Assembly (NCBI GenBank): GCA_963702305.1
Contig: CAVPBX010000006.1
Location: 372,001 to 436,000, forward strand
From: PALSA-693 sp963702305
GTDB lineage: Bacteria > Actinomycetota > Acidimicrobiia > Acidimicrobiales > Palsa-688
DNA length: 64,000 bases
Direction: 5' to 3'
Shown here: positions 33,831-45,929 of the stretch, piece by piece
How the letters are laid out: each line of letters begins with the position of its first letter
Position numbering within the stretch: the first letter of the stretch is position 1
Notes under the pieces: generated by a model
The model's database searches: none
What the model saw: the letters and a program-made list of their open reading frames with translations, nothing else
What the model was told of the DNA's origin: nothing
Position numbers and translations under genes: made by a program

Positions 33831-35855
33831 ATGCCGGATTTCCAGGTCGTGTCGGATTTCTCCCCCGCCGGCGACCAGCCGACGGCCATCGCCGAGTTGG
33901 CCGAGGGGATCCGGGCGGGCGATCGGTTCCAGACCCTTCTGGGCATCACCGGCAGCGGCAAGAGCGCCACCATGGCCTGGACGATCGAAGCGGTGCAGCG
34001 CCCCACCCTGATCATCGCCCCCAACAAGTCGTTGGCGGCCCAGCTGGCCAATGAGATGCGGGAATTCTTCCCCCGCAACCGGGTGGAGTATTTCGTCAGC
34101 TACTACGACTACTACCAGCCCGAGGCGTACCTCCCCTCGAGCGACACCTACATCGAGAAGGACAGCTCGATCAACGACGAGATCGACCGCCTCCGTCACT
34201 CCGCCACGTCAGCCCTGCTCACCCGGCGCGACACCATCGTGGTGGCCTCGGTCAGCTGCATCTACGGCCTGGGTTCACCGGAGGAGTACGCGGACCGGAT
34301 CCTGCACCTCCAGCGCGGCGCCGAGCAGGACCAGCGGGCCATCCTGCGCCGGCTGGTCGACATGCAGTACGAGCGCAATGACGCCAACCTGGTGCGAGGC
34401 AAGTTTCGGGTGCGCGGCGACACCATCGAGGTCCACCCTGCCTACGAGGAGCACGCGGTGCGGATCGAGCTCTTCGGCGACGAGATCGAGCGGATCACCA
34501 CCGTCGACACCCTGACCGGCGAGCAGCTCGGTGCGCCCGACGAGCTGGTGATCTTTCCCGCCACCCACTACGTGGCCGGCGACGATCGCATGAAGGTGGC
34601 CATCGGCGGCATCGAAGCCGAACTGCAGGAGCGGTTGGCCTGGTTCGAGAAGGAAGGCAAGCTGCTGGAAGCGCAGCGGCTCCGGATGCGGACGTCGTAC
34701 GACCTGGAGATGCTGGCGGAGGTGGGGGTGTGCTCGGGCATCGAGAACTACAGCCGGCACATTGACGGCCGCCAACCCGGCCAGCCACCCCACACCCTGC
34801 TGGACTTCTTCCCCAAGGACTACCTGCTGGTCGTCGACGAGTCCCACCAGACGGTGCCGCAGCTGCACGGCCAGTACCACGGCGACCGGTCCCGCAAGGA
34901 AACCCTGATCGAACACGGCTTCCGGTTGCCGTCGGCGGCGGACAACCGCCCCCTGCGCTTCGAGGAGTTCTACGAGCGGGTCAACCAGTGCGTGTTCCTG
35001 TCCGCCACCCCCTCGGACTACGAGATCCAGCAGTCGAGCCGGGTGGTGGAGCAGATCGTCCGGCCGACCGGCCTCGTCGACCCGGAGGTGATGGTCAAGC
35101 CCACCAAGGGTCAGATCGACGACCTGATCGCCCAGATCCGGGACCGGACGGCGCGCGGCGACCGGGTGCTGGTCACCACCCTGACCAAGAAGATGGCCGA
35201 GGACCTGACTGACTACCTGCTGGAGATGGGTCTCCGGGTCCGGTACCTGCACTCCAACATCGACACCATCCAGCGCATCGAGATCCTCCGTGACCTGCGC
35301 TTGGGGGAGTTCGACGTGCTGGTCGGCATCAACCTGTTGCGAGAAGGGCTCGACCTCCCCGAGGTGTCCCTGGTCGCCATCCTCGACGCCGACAAGGAGG
35401 GTTTCCTCCGCGGCGAGACGTCGCTCATCCAGACCATCGGCCGGGCCTCGCGCAACGTGGACGGTCACGTGATCATGTACGCCGACCGGATGACCGATTC
35501 CATGCAACGGGCGATCTCCGAGACCCACCGCCGGCGGTCGGTGCAGCAGGCGTACAACGCCGAGCACGGCATCGATCCCCAGACCGTCCGCAAGGCCATC
35601 ACCGACATCCTCGTCATGCTGGGGTCGCGGCCCGGCACCGCCCCGGTACCGGGCCAGGACCGCCGCAACCGCCGGCGGGACCGGGCCCGCAGCGATCTGG
35701 CCCAACTCCCGCACTCCGAGCTGGCCCGGCTCATCTCCACCCTGGAAGAGGAGATGCGCGACGCGGCGGCGGATCTGCGCTTCGAGTACGCGGCCAAGCT
35801 CCGCGACGAGATCAACGATCTCAAGGGTGAACTCAAGGAGCTCTCGCCCCGGTAG
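33831..35855 (+). CDS. uvrB: excinuclease ABC subunit B
   Basis: Damage-verification helicase of nucleotide excision repair, 674 residues. Walker A LLGITGSGKSATMAW; the beta-hairpin region EYFVSYYDYYQPEAYLP that probes DNA damage; DESHQTVPQ (DEAD-type box); helicase motifs VLVTTLTKKMAEDLT and LVGINLLREGLDLPEVSL; IQTIGRASRN; and a C-terminal UVR motif (about 630-665: LEEEMRDAAADLRFEYAAKLRDEI, split across the helix) for UvrC binding. UvrA and UvrC are encoded further along the window. Confidence 0.97.
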   Translation: MPDFQVVSDFSPAGDQPTAIAELAEGIRAGDRFQTLLGITGSGKSATMAWTIEAVQRPTLIIAPNKSLAAQLANEMREFFPRNRVEYFVSYYDYYQPEAYLPSSDTYIEKDSSINDEIDRLRHSATSALLTRRDTIVVASVSCIYGLGSPEEYADRILHLQRGAEQDQRAILRRLVDMQYERNDANLVRGKFRVRGDTIEVHPAYEEHAVRIELFGDEIERITTVDTLTGEQLGAPDELVIFPATHYVAGDDRMKVAIGGIEAELQERLAWFEKEGKLLEAQRLRMRTSYDLEMLAEVGVCSGIENYSRHIDGRQPGQPPHTLLDFFPKDYLLVVDESHQTVPQLHGQYHGDRSRKETLIEHGFRLPSAADNRPLRFEEFYERVNQCVFLSATPSDYEIQQSSRVVEQIVRPTGLVDPEVMVKPTKGQIDDLIAQIRDRTARGDRVLVTTLTKKMAEDLTDYLLEMGLRVRYLHSNIDTIQRIEILRDLRLGEFDVLVGINLLREGLDLPEVSLVAILDADKEGFLRGETSLIQTIGRASRNVDGHVIMYADRMTDSMQRAISETHRRRSVQQAYNAEHGIDPQTVRKAITDILVMLGSRPGTAPVPGQDRRNRRRDRARSDLAQLPHSELARLISTLEEEMRDAAADLRFEYAAKLRDEINDLKGELKELSPR

Positions 35856-35933
35856 CGCCACGGACGGGAATTCGAGCCGGAGCCGTGCAAGAGACTGAAC
35901 TGCGGCCGTCGGGACGATGAAGCGGAGGCCCGG

Positions 35934-35985
35934 CGCATCGAGGCGCCGATCCTTTCACTGGTGACTGGTCGGCGCCTCGTATGCG
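35934..35985. terminator. hairpin between convergent uvrB and ndh
   Basis: Arms 35934-35952 (CGCATCGAGGCGCCGATCC) and 35967-35985 are complementary except for two single-base bulges; the loop is 14 nt. It lies between the 3' ends of two converging genes, as expected for a bidirectional transcription stop. Confidence 0.6.
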
Positions 35986-35997
35986 ACCGGGCGGCCG

Positions 35998-37281
35998 CTA
36001 CGCGCGGTGTTCGCCCGTCGGCGTGCGGGACCCGTCGTCCAGGATGACCCGGGAGGCCCGGTCCCAGGTCAGGTAGTTCCAGGCCCAGTTGACCATCACC
36101 ACCGCCCGGTTGCGAAAACCGACCAGGAACAACAGGTGGACCGCCAGCCACGCCAACCACCCGAAGGTGCCTTCGAAGCGCAGGCCACCGGGCAGCTCCG
36201 CCACCGCTGAGCGCCGGCCGATGGTGGCCATGATGCCGTGGTTGTGGTAGCGGAAGGGCCGGGTGCGCTTGCCGGCCAGCCGCCGGCGGATGTTGCGGGC
36301 GGTGTGGCGGCCCCCCTGGATGGCGACCTGGGCCAGCTGGGGGAGTGGCGTCCCGTCCCGTCCTGTCGCCCCGGCCAGGTCGCCGATGACGAACACCTCG
36401 GGATGGCCGGGAAGCGACAGATCGGCCCCGACCGGCAGGGTGCCCCCCTTGCCTTTCTGGCCCGGGAGCATCGCGGCCAGCGGGTTGGCCTTGACGCCGG
36501 CGGTCCAGACCACGGTGCGGGTGGCCAGCGACGAGCCGTCCTCGAAGGTGACGTCCTCGCCGGTCACCTTGGCCAGCTTGGTGGCGAAGCGGACCTCGAC
36601 GCCCTTCTGCCGGAGAGTCCGGAGGGCGGCCTGCTGGGACTCGGGCGAGAACCCGGGCAGCAGGTGGTCGGTCATCTCCACCACCACCACCCGGGCCTGG
36701 GTCAGGTCCAGGTGGTGGAAGTCGGCGGCCAGGTTATGGCTGATCAGCTCGGACAGGGCCCCGGCCAGCTCGACCCCGGTCGGCCCCCCGCCGACCAGCA
36801 CCATGGTCAGGGCGCCCGGGTCGACGCCACCCGGGCGGACCGAGTCCGCCTGCTCGAAGGTGGTGAGCACGTGGTTGCGCAACCGCACCGCGTCCGGGAG
36901 GGTCTTGAGCGGGTAGGCGTGCTCCTCGACGCCGGGGATGCCGAAGTCGCTGGTGGACGAGCCGGCCGCCAGGATCAGGAAGTCGTAGGGCAGCGTGGGG
37001 TCGCCGTCGATCTCGACCATCCGCTGCTCCAGGTCCACCCCGGAGACGCTGCCCAGCCGGACGCTGATGTTGGGGTGCCGGCCGTAGATGCTGCGGATCG
37101 GGTGGGCGATGTCGTCGGCTCCGAGACCGGCGGTCGCCACCTGGTAGAGCAGGGGCCAGAACCCGTGGTAGTTGTCCCGGTCGACCACGGTGATGTCCAC
37201 CGGGCCCGGCGCCAGGCGGGTGGCGGCGTTGAGGCCGCCGAAACCGCTGCCGACGATGACGACGCGGGGGCGCACGGGCAT
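35998..37281 (-). CDS. ndh: type II NADH dehydrogenase
   Basis: Single-subunit, non-proton-pumping NADH:quinone oxidoreductase on the inner face of the membrane, 427 residues. FAD-binding VVIVGSGFGGLNAA at the N-terminus, NAD-binding VLVGGGPTGVELAGAL near 165, FVIGDLAG and PLPQLAQVAIQGG in the quinone/FAD region, and a C-terminal amphipathic to hydrophobic segment (GWLAWLAVHLLFLVGFRN) for membrane attachment. The start ATG has TACAAC 6 nt upstream. It would feed electrons to menaquinone, consistent with menB in this window. Confidence 0.93.
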   Translation of the reverse strand: MPVRPRVVIVGSGFGGLNAATRLAPGPVDITVVDRDNYHGFWPLLYQVATAGLGADDIAHPIRSIYGRHPNISVRLGSVSGVDLEQRMVEIDGDPTLPYDFLILAAGSSTSDFGIPGVEEHAYPLKTLPDAVRLRNHVLTTFEQADSVRPGGVDPGALTMVLVGGGPTGVELAGALSELISHNLAADFHHLDLTQARVVVVEMTDHLLPGFSPESQQAALRTLRQKGVEVRFATKLAKVTGEDVTFEDGSSLATRTVVWTAGVKANPLAAMLPGQKGKGGTLPVGADLSLPGHPEVFVIGDLAGATGRDGTPLPQLAQVAIQGGRHTARNIRRRLAGKRTRPFRYHNHGIMATIGRRSAVAELPGGLRFEGTFGWLAWLAVHLLFLVGFRNRAVVMVNWAWNYLTWDRASRVILDDGSRTPTGEHRA

Positions 37282-37337
37282 GTCTGGGTTGTACCCGGGG
37301 GACCCCCGTATCCGCGCGTCGAACGTCTGTTCGCTGG

Positions 37338-37343
37338 TACCCT
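37338..37343 (+). promoter_or_regulatory. -10 hexamer for leaderless uvrA
   Basis: TACCCT, 6 nt before GTG 37350. The region 37282-37349 is shared with divergent ndh. Confidence 0.45.
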
Positions 37344-37349
37344 GGTGCA

Positions 37350-40207
<2,858 letters not shown>

Positions 40208-40214
40208 GGGCGGC

Positions 40215-40856
40215 GTGCTGCTGAGCAGCGAGGAGGCGCGGGTCGTCGGCAGCCTCATCGAGAAGCAGCTCACCACGCCCCAGCAGTACCCGCTGACCCT
40301 CAATGCCCTGGTCCTGGCCTGCAACCAATCGTCCAACCGGGAGCCCGTGGTCGCCTACGACGAGCGCACGGTGGACGAGACCCTGACCGGGCTCAAGGAC
40401 GCCGGCCTGGTCCGCTTCGTGCACCCCTCCCATGGCCGGTCGGTGCTGCGCTACCGGCAGGTGCTCGACGAACGCCTGGCCCTCGACGCCCCCCGGCTGG
40501 CGCTGGTCGGCGTGCTGTTGCTGCGGGGCCCGCAGACCGTCGGCGAGCTGCGGTTGCGCACGGAGCGGATGGCGCAGTTCGACGGGATCGGCGCGGTCGA
40601 GTCCGACTTGCAGCATCTGGCCGAGCTGCCCGAGCCCCTCGTGCTCCGGCTGGCCCGCCGGCCGGGCCAGAAGGAGGAGCGCTGGGCCCAACTGCTGACC
40701 GGCGACGCCTCCGAGGCCATGGCCGACGCGGCGTCGGAGGCGCCATCCCCGCGCCCCGCCACGTCCGGGCTGTCCGCCGAGGTGGCCGCGCTGCGGGCCG
40801 AGGTGGCCGAACTGCGCGCCGAGCTGGCGACCCTCCGGGCCGAGCTCGGTTCGTAG
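40215..40856 (+). CDS. DUF480/YceH-family protein
   Basis: 213 residues. Residues 1 to about 160 match the YceH fold of two winged helices: LSSEEARVVGSLIEKQLTTP, YPLTLNALVLACNQSSNR, and RLALVGVLLLRGPQTVGELR. The molecular role of the family is not established. A C-terminal run of heptads (VAALRAEVAELRAELATL) adds a short coiled coil absent from many relatives. The GTG start lies 7 nt after the uvrA stop, so the two are probably co-transcribed. Confidence 0.88.
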   Translation: MLLSSEEARVVGSLIEKQLTTPQQYPLTLNALVLACNQSSNREPVVAYDERTVDETLTGLKDAGLVRFVHPSHGRSVLRYRQVLDERLALDAPRLALVGVLLLRGPQTVGELRLRTERMAQFDGIGAVESDLQHLAELPEPLVLRLARRPGQKEERWAQLLTGDASEAMADAASEAPSPRPATSGLSAEVAALRAEVAELRAELATLRAELGS

Positions 40857-40886
40857 GTCCGGCCGGTTCACCCCGCCGGCGGCCGC

Positions 40887-42059
40887 TCAGGTGATGTCGA
40901 GCATCCGCTGCAACGCCACCCGGGACCACTCGGCCACCTCGCCGTCGACCGCGATGCGGTTGACCACCCGGCCGTCGACCAGCGCCTCCAGCACCCAGCA
41001 CAGATGGGGGGCGTCGACGCGGAACATCGTCGAGCACGGGCAGATCAGCGGGTCCAGGGACACCACCCGCAGCGCCGGATGCTCGGCCGCCAAGCGCTGC
41101 ACCAAGTGGATCTCGGTGCCGATCCCGAGCACCGACCCCTCGGCGGCCCGTTCCACCGCGGCGATGATGTGGTCGGTGGAGCCGACCTCGTCCGCCAGCT
41201 CCACCACCTCGTGACTGCACTCGGGGTGCACGATGACCCGCCCCTCCGGGTGCTCGGCCCGGAAGGCGGCCACGTGCTCGGGCCGGAACCGCTGGTGGAC
41301 CGAGCAGTGGCCCTTCCACAGCAGGAACCGGGCCTCCTTGACCGTCCGGTCATCGAGGCCGCCGAGGTCCCGCCGGGGGTCCCACACGGCCATGTCGCCG
41401 GCCTGAAACCCCAGCTGGAAGGCGGTGTTGCGGCCCAGGTGCTGGTCCGGGAAGAACAGCACCTTGACGTCCTGGCCCGGACCATCGGTCCCACCAGTCC
41501 CGCCCGCCGCCCCGGCCCCGCCGGCCCCACCCGGCCCGCCCGGCCCGCCCCGGCCCAGCGCCCAGGTCACCACGGCCCGGGCGTTGGAGGAGGTGCACAC
41601 CGCGCCGCCGTGCCGGCCGACGAAGGCCTTGAGAGCGGCCGAGGAGTTCATGTAGGTGATCGGCACCACCGCGTCGATGTCGGTCACCTGGGCGATCTCC
41701 TCCCAGGCCTCCTCGACCGACTCGAGGTCGGCCATGTCCGCCATGGAACAGCCGGCGTTGAGGTCGGGCAAGATGACCTGCTGGTGGGCCGAGGTCAGCA
41801 CGTCGGCGGACTCGGCCATGAAGTGCACACCGCAGAACACCACGAATTCGGCGTCGTGGGCGGCGGCGGCCAACCGGGACAGGCCGAAGGAGTCGCCCCG
41901 GGCGTCAGCCCAGCGCATCACCTCGTCTCGCTGGTAGTGGTGCCCGAGGATCATCACCCGCGAGCCCAGCGTCTCCTTGGCGGCCGCGATGCGGCGCGCC
42001 AGATCTTCGCTGGTCGCTGTGACGTAGCCCTCGGGGAGGGGTGTCTGGAGCCGAAGCAC
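40887..42059 (-). CDS. nadA: quinolinate synthase A
   Basis: 4Fe-4S enzyme condensing iminoaspartate with dihydroxyacetone phosphate to quinolinate for NAD synthesis. 390 residues. Conserved blocks: MILGHHYQRDEV, FCGVHFMAESADVL (cluster Cys), LPDLNAGCSMADM, TYMNSSAALKA, CTSSNA (Cys), HPECSHEVV and DPLICPCSTMFR (Cys). A low-complexity insert of about 28 residues (GRGGPGGPGGAGGAGAAGG and on, near 41490-41570) interrupts the middle of the protein and is unusual. The GTG start at 42059 is set by GGAGGT 8 nt upstream. No nadB or nadC is in the window. It is divergent from uvrC. Confidence 0.94.
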   Translation of the reverse strand: MLRLQTPLPEGYVTATSEDLARRIAAAKETLGSRVMILGHHYQRDEVMRWADARGDSFGLSRLAAAAHDAEFVVFCGVHFMAESADVLTSAHQQVILPDLNAGCSMADMADLESVEEAWEEIAQVTDIDAVVPITYMNSSAALKAFVGRHGGAVCTSSNARAVVTWALGRGGPGGPGGAGGAGAAGGTGGTDGPGQDVKVLFFPDQHLGRNTAFQLGFQAGDMAVWDPRRDLGGLDDRTVKEARFLLWKGHCSVHQRFRPEHVAAFRAEHPEGRVIVHPECSHEVVELADEVGSTDHIIAAVERAAEGSVLGIGTEIHLVQRLAAEHPALRVVSLDPLICPCSTMFRVDAPHLCWVLEALVDGRVVNRIAVDGEVAEWSRVALQRMLDIT

Positions 42060-42270
42060 TGAAGTAGACCTCCATGGCGGAGCACCTCGATATGGTCGGC
42101 GGGGACAGCCCGGTCGCCCATCCGCGGGGATGTCGACCTCGAAGTGGATATGTCGCCGGATACCGGGCCGGCGTGAGGTCATCATACGACCCGCCGGCCG
42201 GTTGCGGCGGTTCGAACCTCCGAGGACCGCGACCGACCGCGATGTCCGAGGTCTGCGGCAAACTCGAAGG

Positions 42271-44232
42271 GTGCTGCAACGTCCGCCCGCCGGGACCATC
42301 CCTGACGCCCCCGGCTCGTACCAGTTCCGGGACCGGGACGGACGGGTGATCTACGTCGGCAAGGCCAAGTCCCTGCGCAGCCGGCTGTCCAACTACTTCG
42401 GCAACCCGGTCCATCTCCCGCCCCGCACCGCGCAGATGGTGGCCCAGGCGGAGAGCGTCGAGTGGATCCAGGTCCGCAACGACGTGGAAGCCATCATGCT
42501 CGAGTACAGCCTCATCAAGCAGCACAAGCCGCGCTTCAACATCCGGTTGCGGGATGACAAGAGCTATCCGTTCCTGGCGGTCACCGTGAGCGACGAGTGG
42601 CCCCGGGCCATGGTGCGCCGGGGCGCCAAGGACAAGGGCAGCCTCTACTTCGGCCCTTACGCCCACGCCTACGCCATCCGGGAGACCCTCGACTCGCTCC
42701 TGCGCACCTTCCCGATCCGCACCTGCAGCGACAACAAGTTCCGCACCCACCAGCGCCTCGGCAAGCCCTGCTTGCTCTACCACATCGAGAAGTGCTCGGG
42801 CCCGTGCGTCAAGGCGGTCGACCAGGACACCTACCGCGGCCTGGTCGGTGAGCTGGTCGCCTTCCTCGACGGCGACACCCAACCGGTCATCAAACGGCTC
42901 GAGACCGAGATGCAGCAGGCCTCCGACACCCTCGAGTACGAGCGGGCCGGCCGGATCCGCGACCGGCTCACCGCGGTGCGCAAGGCCATCGAGAAGCAAC
43001 AGATGGTCACCGAGCGCGCCGAGGACCTCGACTGCTTCGGCCTGGTCGAGGACGAGCTGGAGGCCGCCATCCAGGTCTTCTACGTCCGGCGGGGCCGGGT
43101 GGTGGGCCGCAAGGGGTTCATCGTCGACAAGGTCGACGACCTCGACCGGGCCCAGCTGGTCGGGCAGGTCCTCGAGCAGCACTACGCCGACGCCCCCCTC
43201 GGCATCCCGCCCCTGGTCATCGTCCCGGAGGCACCGGACGAGCTGGACACCATCAGCGCCTGGTTGGCCCTCGTTCGCAGCGGCAGCGTTGGCGGGGCGG
43301 CCGCCCCGGTCCTCGCCGACGTCGAATGGTGGGCCGCGTCCGGCCGCTACCGGGTCGAGCGCAGCGTCAACCCGGAAGCCCGCGCCGGCCTGCACGTGGA
43401 GATCCGGGTGCCCCAGCGGGGGGAGAAGAAGGCCCTGCTGGAGATGGTCACCCGCAACGCCGGCGAGGAGTTCACCCGCCACCGGCTCAAGCGGGCCGCC
43501 GACCACAACGCCCGGGCCAAGGCCCTCAACGCCCTCCAGGACGCCCTCGACCTGCCCGAAGCGCCGCTGCGCATCGAGTGCTACGACATGAGCCACCTCC
43601 AGGGCACGGACTACGTCGGCAGCATGGTGGTCATGGAGGACGGGCTGGCCCGACCGCAGGAGTACCGCCGCTTCAAGATCCGCACCGTCGAGCAGAACGA
43701 CGACTTCGCGGCCATGGGCGAGGTCCTCCACCGCCGCCTGACGGCCTACCTGGCCGAACGGGACAAACCGGTCGAGGACCGCCGCCGCCGCTTCGCCTAC
43801 CCGCCACAGCTGCTGCTCGTCGACGGCGGCCAGGGGCAGCTCAACGTCGCCCTCCGGGTCCTCGAGGAACTCGGCCTCGAGGAGGAGATCCCGGCCGCCG
43901 GCCTGGCCAAGCAGTTCGAGGAGGTTTACCTGCCGGGGCGGGCCGACCCCCTCCGCATCCCCCGCACCTCCGAGGCCCTGTACCTCCTGCAGCAGATCCG
44001 GGACGAGGCCCATCGCTTCGCTATCACCTACCACCGCAACCTCCGGGGAAAAAGGATGACCTCGTCGGTCCTCGACGACATCCCGGGTCTGGGACCGGGG
44101 CGCAAGAAGCGGTTGGTGCGCGAGCTCGGCGGGGTCAATGGGGTCAAGGCGGCGTCACGCCAGACCCTCGGCGAACTGTCGTGGCTCCCCGAGCGGGTGG
44201 CCGACGCGGTGTTCACCAAGCTGCACGGCTAG
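42271..44232 (+). CDS. uvrC: excinuclease ABC subunit C
   Basis: Dual-incision nuclease of nucleotide excision repair, 653 residues from GTG 42271. The N-terminal GIY-YIG nuclease reads GSYQFRDRDGRVIYVGKAKS and makes the 3' cut; a UVR motif (KRLETEMQQASDTLEYERAG) binds UvrB; the RNase H-like nuclease includes IECYDMSHLQGTDYVGS and LLVDGGQGQLN; and tandem helix-hairpin-helix motifs close the protein (LDDIPGLGPGRKKRLVRELG). The frame extends upstream to 42130 without conserved sequence. The usual downstream neighbours rapZ-yvcK are displaced by about 2.8 kb of other genes. Confidence 0.95.
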   Translation: MLQRPPAGTIPDAPGSYQFRDRDGRVIYVGKAKSLRSRLSNYFGNPVHLPPRTAQMVAQAESVEWIQVRNDVEAIMLEYSLIKQHKPRFNIRLRDDKSYPFLAVTVSDEWPRAMVRRGAKDKGSLYFGPYAHAYAIRETLDSLLRTFPIRTCSDNKFRTHQRLGKPCLLYHIEKCSGPCVKAVDQDTYRGLVGELVAFLDGDTQPVIKRLETEMQQASDTLEYERAGRIRDRLTAVRKAIEKQQMVTERAEDLDCFGLVEDELEAAIQVFYVRRGRVVGRKGFIVDKVDDLDRAQLVGQVLEQHYADAPLGIPPLVIVPEAPDELDTISAWLALVRSGSVGGAAAPVLADVEWWAASGRYRVERSVNPEARAGLHVEIRVPQRGEKKALLEMVTRNAGEEFTRHRLKRAADHNARAKALNALQDALDLPEAPLRIECYDMSHLQGTDYVGSMVVMEDGLARPQEYRRFKIRTVEQNDDFAAMGEVLHRRLTAYLAERDKPVEDRRRRFAYPPQLLLVDGGQGQLNVALRVLEELGLEEEIPAAGLAKQFEEVYLPGRADPLRIPRTSEALYLLQQIRDEAHRFAITYHRNLRGKRMTSSVLDDIPGLGPGRKKRLVRELGGVNGVKAASRQTLGELSWLPERVADAVFTKLHG

Positions 44233-44241
44233 GTTCCCGTC

Positions 44242-45106
44242 ATGGCCTCCACCGCCGCCAATGGCATCACCATCGAGTACGAGACTGCCGGCGACCCGGC
44301 CCACCCCCCGCTCCTGCTCATCATGGGGCTCGGCGGCCAGCTGATCGCCTGGGCCGAGGAGTTCGTGGCCGCCCTGGTGGCCAAAGGCTTCTACGTGATC
44401 CGCTACGACAACCGGGACGTCGGCCGCTCGACGTGGTTCGACGAGGCGGCGTAGCCCGATCTGCTGGCCGCCCTCGCCGGCGACGGCCAGGCCGCCTACC
44501 TGCTGGCCGACATGGCCGACGACGCCGCCGGGCTGCTGGAGGCCCTTGGTGTCGAGTCCGCCCATGTCCTGGGCGTGTCGATGGGCGGCATGATCGCCCA
44601 GAGCCTGGCCATCCGCCATCCGGCCCGGGTGGAGACCCTGACCTCCATCATGTCGACGACCGGCGACCCCTCGGTCGGGCAGCCCCACCCCGAGGCCGTC
44701 GCCGCCCTGTTGACGCCGCCGGCCCCGAACCGGGACGGGGCAGTCGAGACGGCAGTCAGTGTCGTGGCGGGTGATCGGGTCGCCGGGATTCCCGTTCCAC
44801 GAGGACCGGATCCGGGCCGATGCCGGCGCCGCCTACGACCGGGCCTTCCACCCGGCCGGCACCGCCCGGCAGCTGGTCGCCATTCTGCGCTCGCCTGACC
44901 GCACGCCCGACCTCGAGGCCCTCGACGTCCCGACCTTGGTGATCCACGGCGACAGCGACCCGCTCGTCGACCCCAGCGGCGGCCGGGCCACCGCCGCCGC
45001 CGTCCCCGGGGCCAGACTCTGGACGATCGCGGGGATGGGCCACGACCTGCCGGCCGAGCTGTTCGGTCAGTTTGCGGATCGGGTGGCCGCCCACTGCGGG
45101 CTGTGA
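44242..45106 (+). pseudogene. alpha/beta hydrolase with in-frame stop and frameshift
   Basis: An alpha/beta-hydrolase with PLLLIMGLGGQLIAW (oxyanion region), RYDNRDVGRS, the nucleophile elbow GVSMGGMIAQ, the acid in VIHGDSDPLV and the catalytic His in AGMGHDLP. An amber TAG at 44452-44454 interrupts the frame after WFDEAA, and a one-base frameshift near 44758 follows before WRVIGSPGFPF. A substitution to a stop plus an indel makes a true pseudogene more likely here than for the single-indel genes elsewhere in the window. It starts 10 nt after uvrC and ends overlapping the methyltransferase gene as GTGA. Confidence 0.8.
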
Positions 45107-45831
45107 CCGAGGACGGCGACCTCTGGGAGCGGCACGCGGCCTGGTGGCAGCAGGGCTTCACTCAGGGCGCTGACGCCGAGTACGAAGAACAGATCCTGCC
45201 GCTGCTGGCCGCCCAGCTGACGGGCTCGACCCGGGTCTTGGACGTGGGATGCGGTGAGGGCCAGGTGGGCCGGGTGGCGGCCGGGCTCGCCGGCGTGACG
45301 TTCGTGGCGGGTATCGACCCGACCTGGGCCCAGGTGCGGGTCGCCGCCCAGCGGGATGGGGGAGTGCACGTGGTTCGGGGTGCCGCCGAAGCCCTTCCTT
45401 TTCCCTCGGGCAGTTTCGACGCGGCCGTGGCCTGTCTGGTGTTCGAGCACATCGAGGCGTTCGACGCCGCCATCGCCGAGGCCGGGCGGGTGCTCGCGCC
45501 TGGAGGGCGTTTCCTGTTGCTGCTCAACCACCCGCTGCTGCAGACGCCCGGATCCGGTTGGATCGACGACACCATCCTGGAGGAGCAGTACTGGCGGATC
45601 GGTCCGTATCTGGTGGAGGACTCCAACCTGGAGGAGGTGGAGAAGGACGTCTGGATCCCCTTCATCCACCGCCCCCTGTCCCGGTACGTCAACGCCATGG
45701 CCGATGCCGGGATGTACCTGACCCACATGGATGAGCCGGCACCGCCCCCCGGCTTCCTGGGCCGGGCCGCCGAATACCCCGACGCCGTGACCATTCCCCG
45801 CCTGCTGGTGCTGCGAGCCGAAAAGCTGTAG
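45103..45831 (+). CDS. SAM-dependent methyltransferase (class I)
   Basis: 242 residues. Motif I VLDVGCGEGQVGRVAAGL, motif II FVAGIDPTWAQV, GAAEALPFPSGSFDAAVACL (post-I) and GRVLAPGGRFLLLLNHPLL (post-III) define a Methyltransf_11-type domain. The C-terminal third (PFIHRPLSRYVNAMADAGM) is a lid or substrate region. The substrate is unknown. The GTG start overlaps the stop of the decayed hydrolase, so translation may once have been coupled to it. It is convergent with the AbiEi/DUF559 gene. Confidence 0.82.
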   Translation: MTEDGDLWERHAAWWQQGFTQGADAEYEEQILPLLAAQLTGSTRVLDVGCGEGQVGRVAAGLAGVTFVAGIDPTWAQVRVAAQRDGGVHVVRGAAEALPFPSGSFDAAVACLVFEHIEAFDAAIAEAGRVLAPGGRFLLLLNHPLLQTPGSGWIDDTILEEQYWRIGPYLVEDSNLEEVEKDVWIPFIHRPLSRYVNAMADAGMYLTHMDEPAPPPGFLGRAAEYPDAVTIPRLLVLRAEKL

Positions 45832-45874
45832 CAGGTTGACGCCCGCGAGGCCGGAGGGGCGGTCTTGACACCAA

Positions 45875-45921
45875 CCCGCCGCTTGCGGCGGGGCGGTAGC
45901 CGCTGGCCGTCAGGCCAGCGG
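45875..45921. terminator. two tandem hairpins between convergent genes
   Basis: Stem 1: CCCGCCGC/GCGGCGGG (45875-45882, 45885-45892) with a 2-nt loop. Stem 2: CCGCTGGCC/GGCCAGCGG (45900-45908, 45913-45921) with loop GTCA. They lie between the stops at 45831 (plus) and 45930 (minus). Confidence 0.6.
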
Positions 45922-45929
45922 AAGCCTCG

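Noticed and set aside
41480..41575. Possible CRISPR or tandem repeat array in the GGC/CCG-rich tract
   Set aside because: Short imperfect triplet-like repeats inside nadA; no spacers of regular length and no cas genes anywhere in the window.
41905..44034. 709-codon open frame on the minus strand opposite uvrC
   Set aside because: Antisense shadow of a high-GC gene; Val/Leu/Gly-rich translation without motifs, and the plus-strand frame is a complete UvrC.
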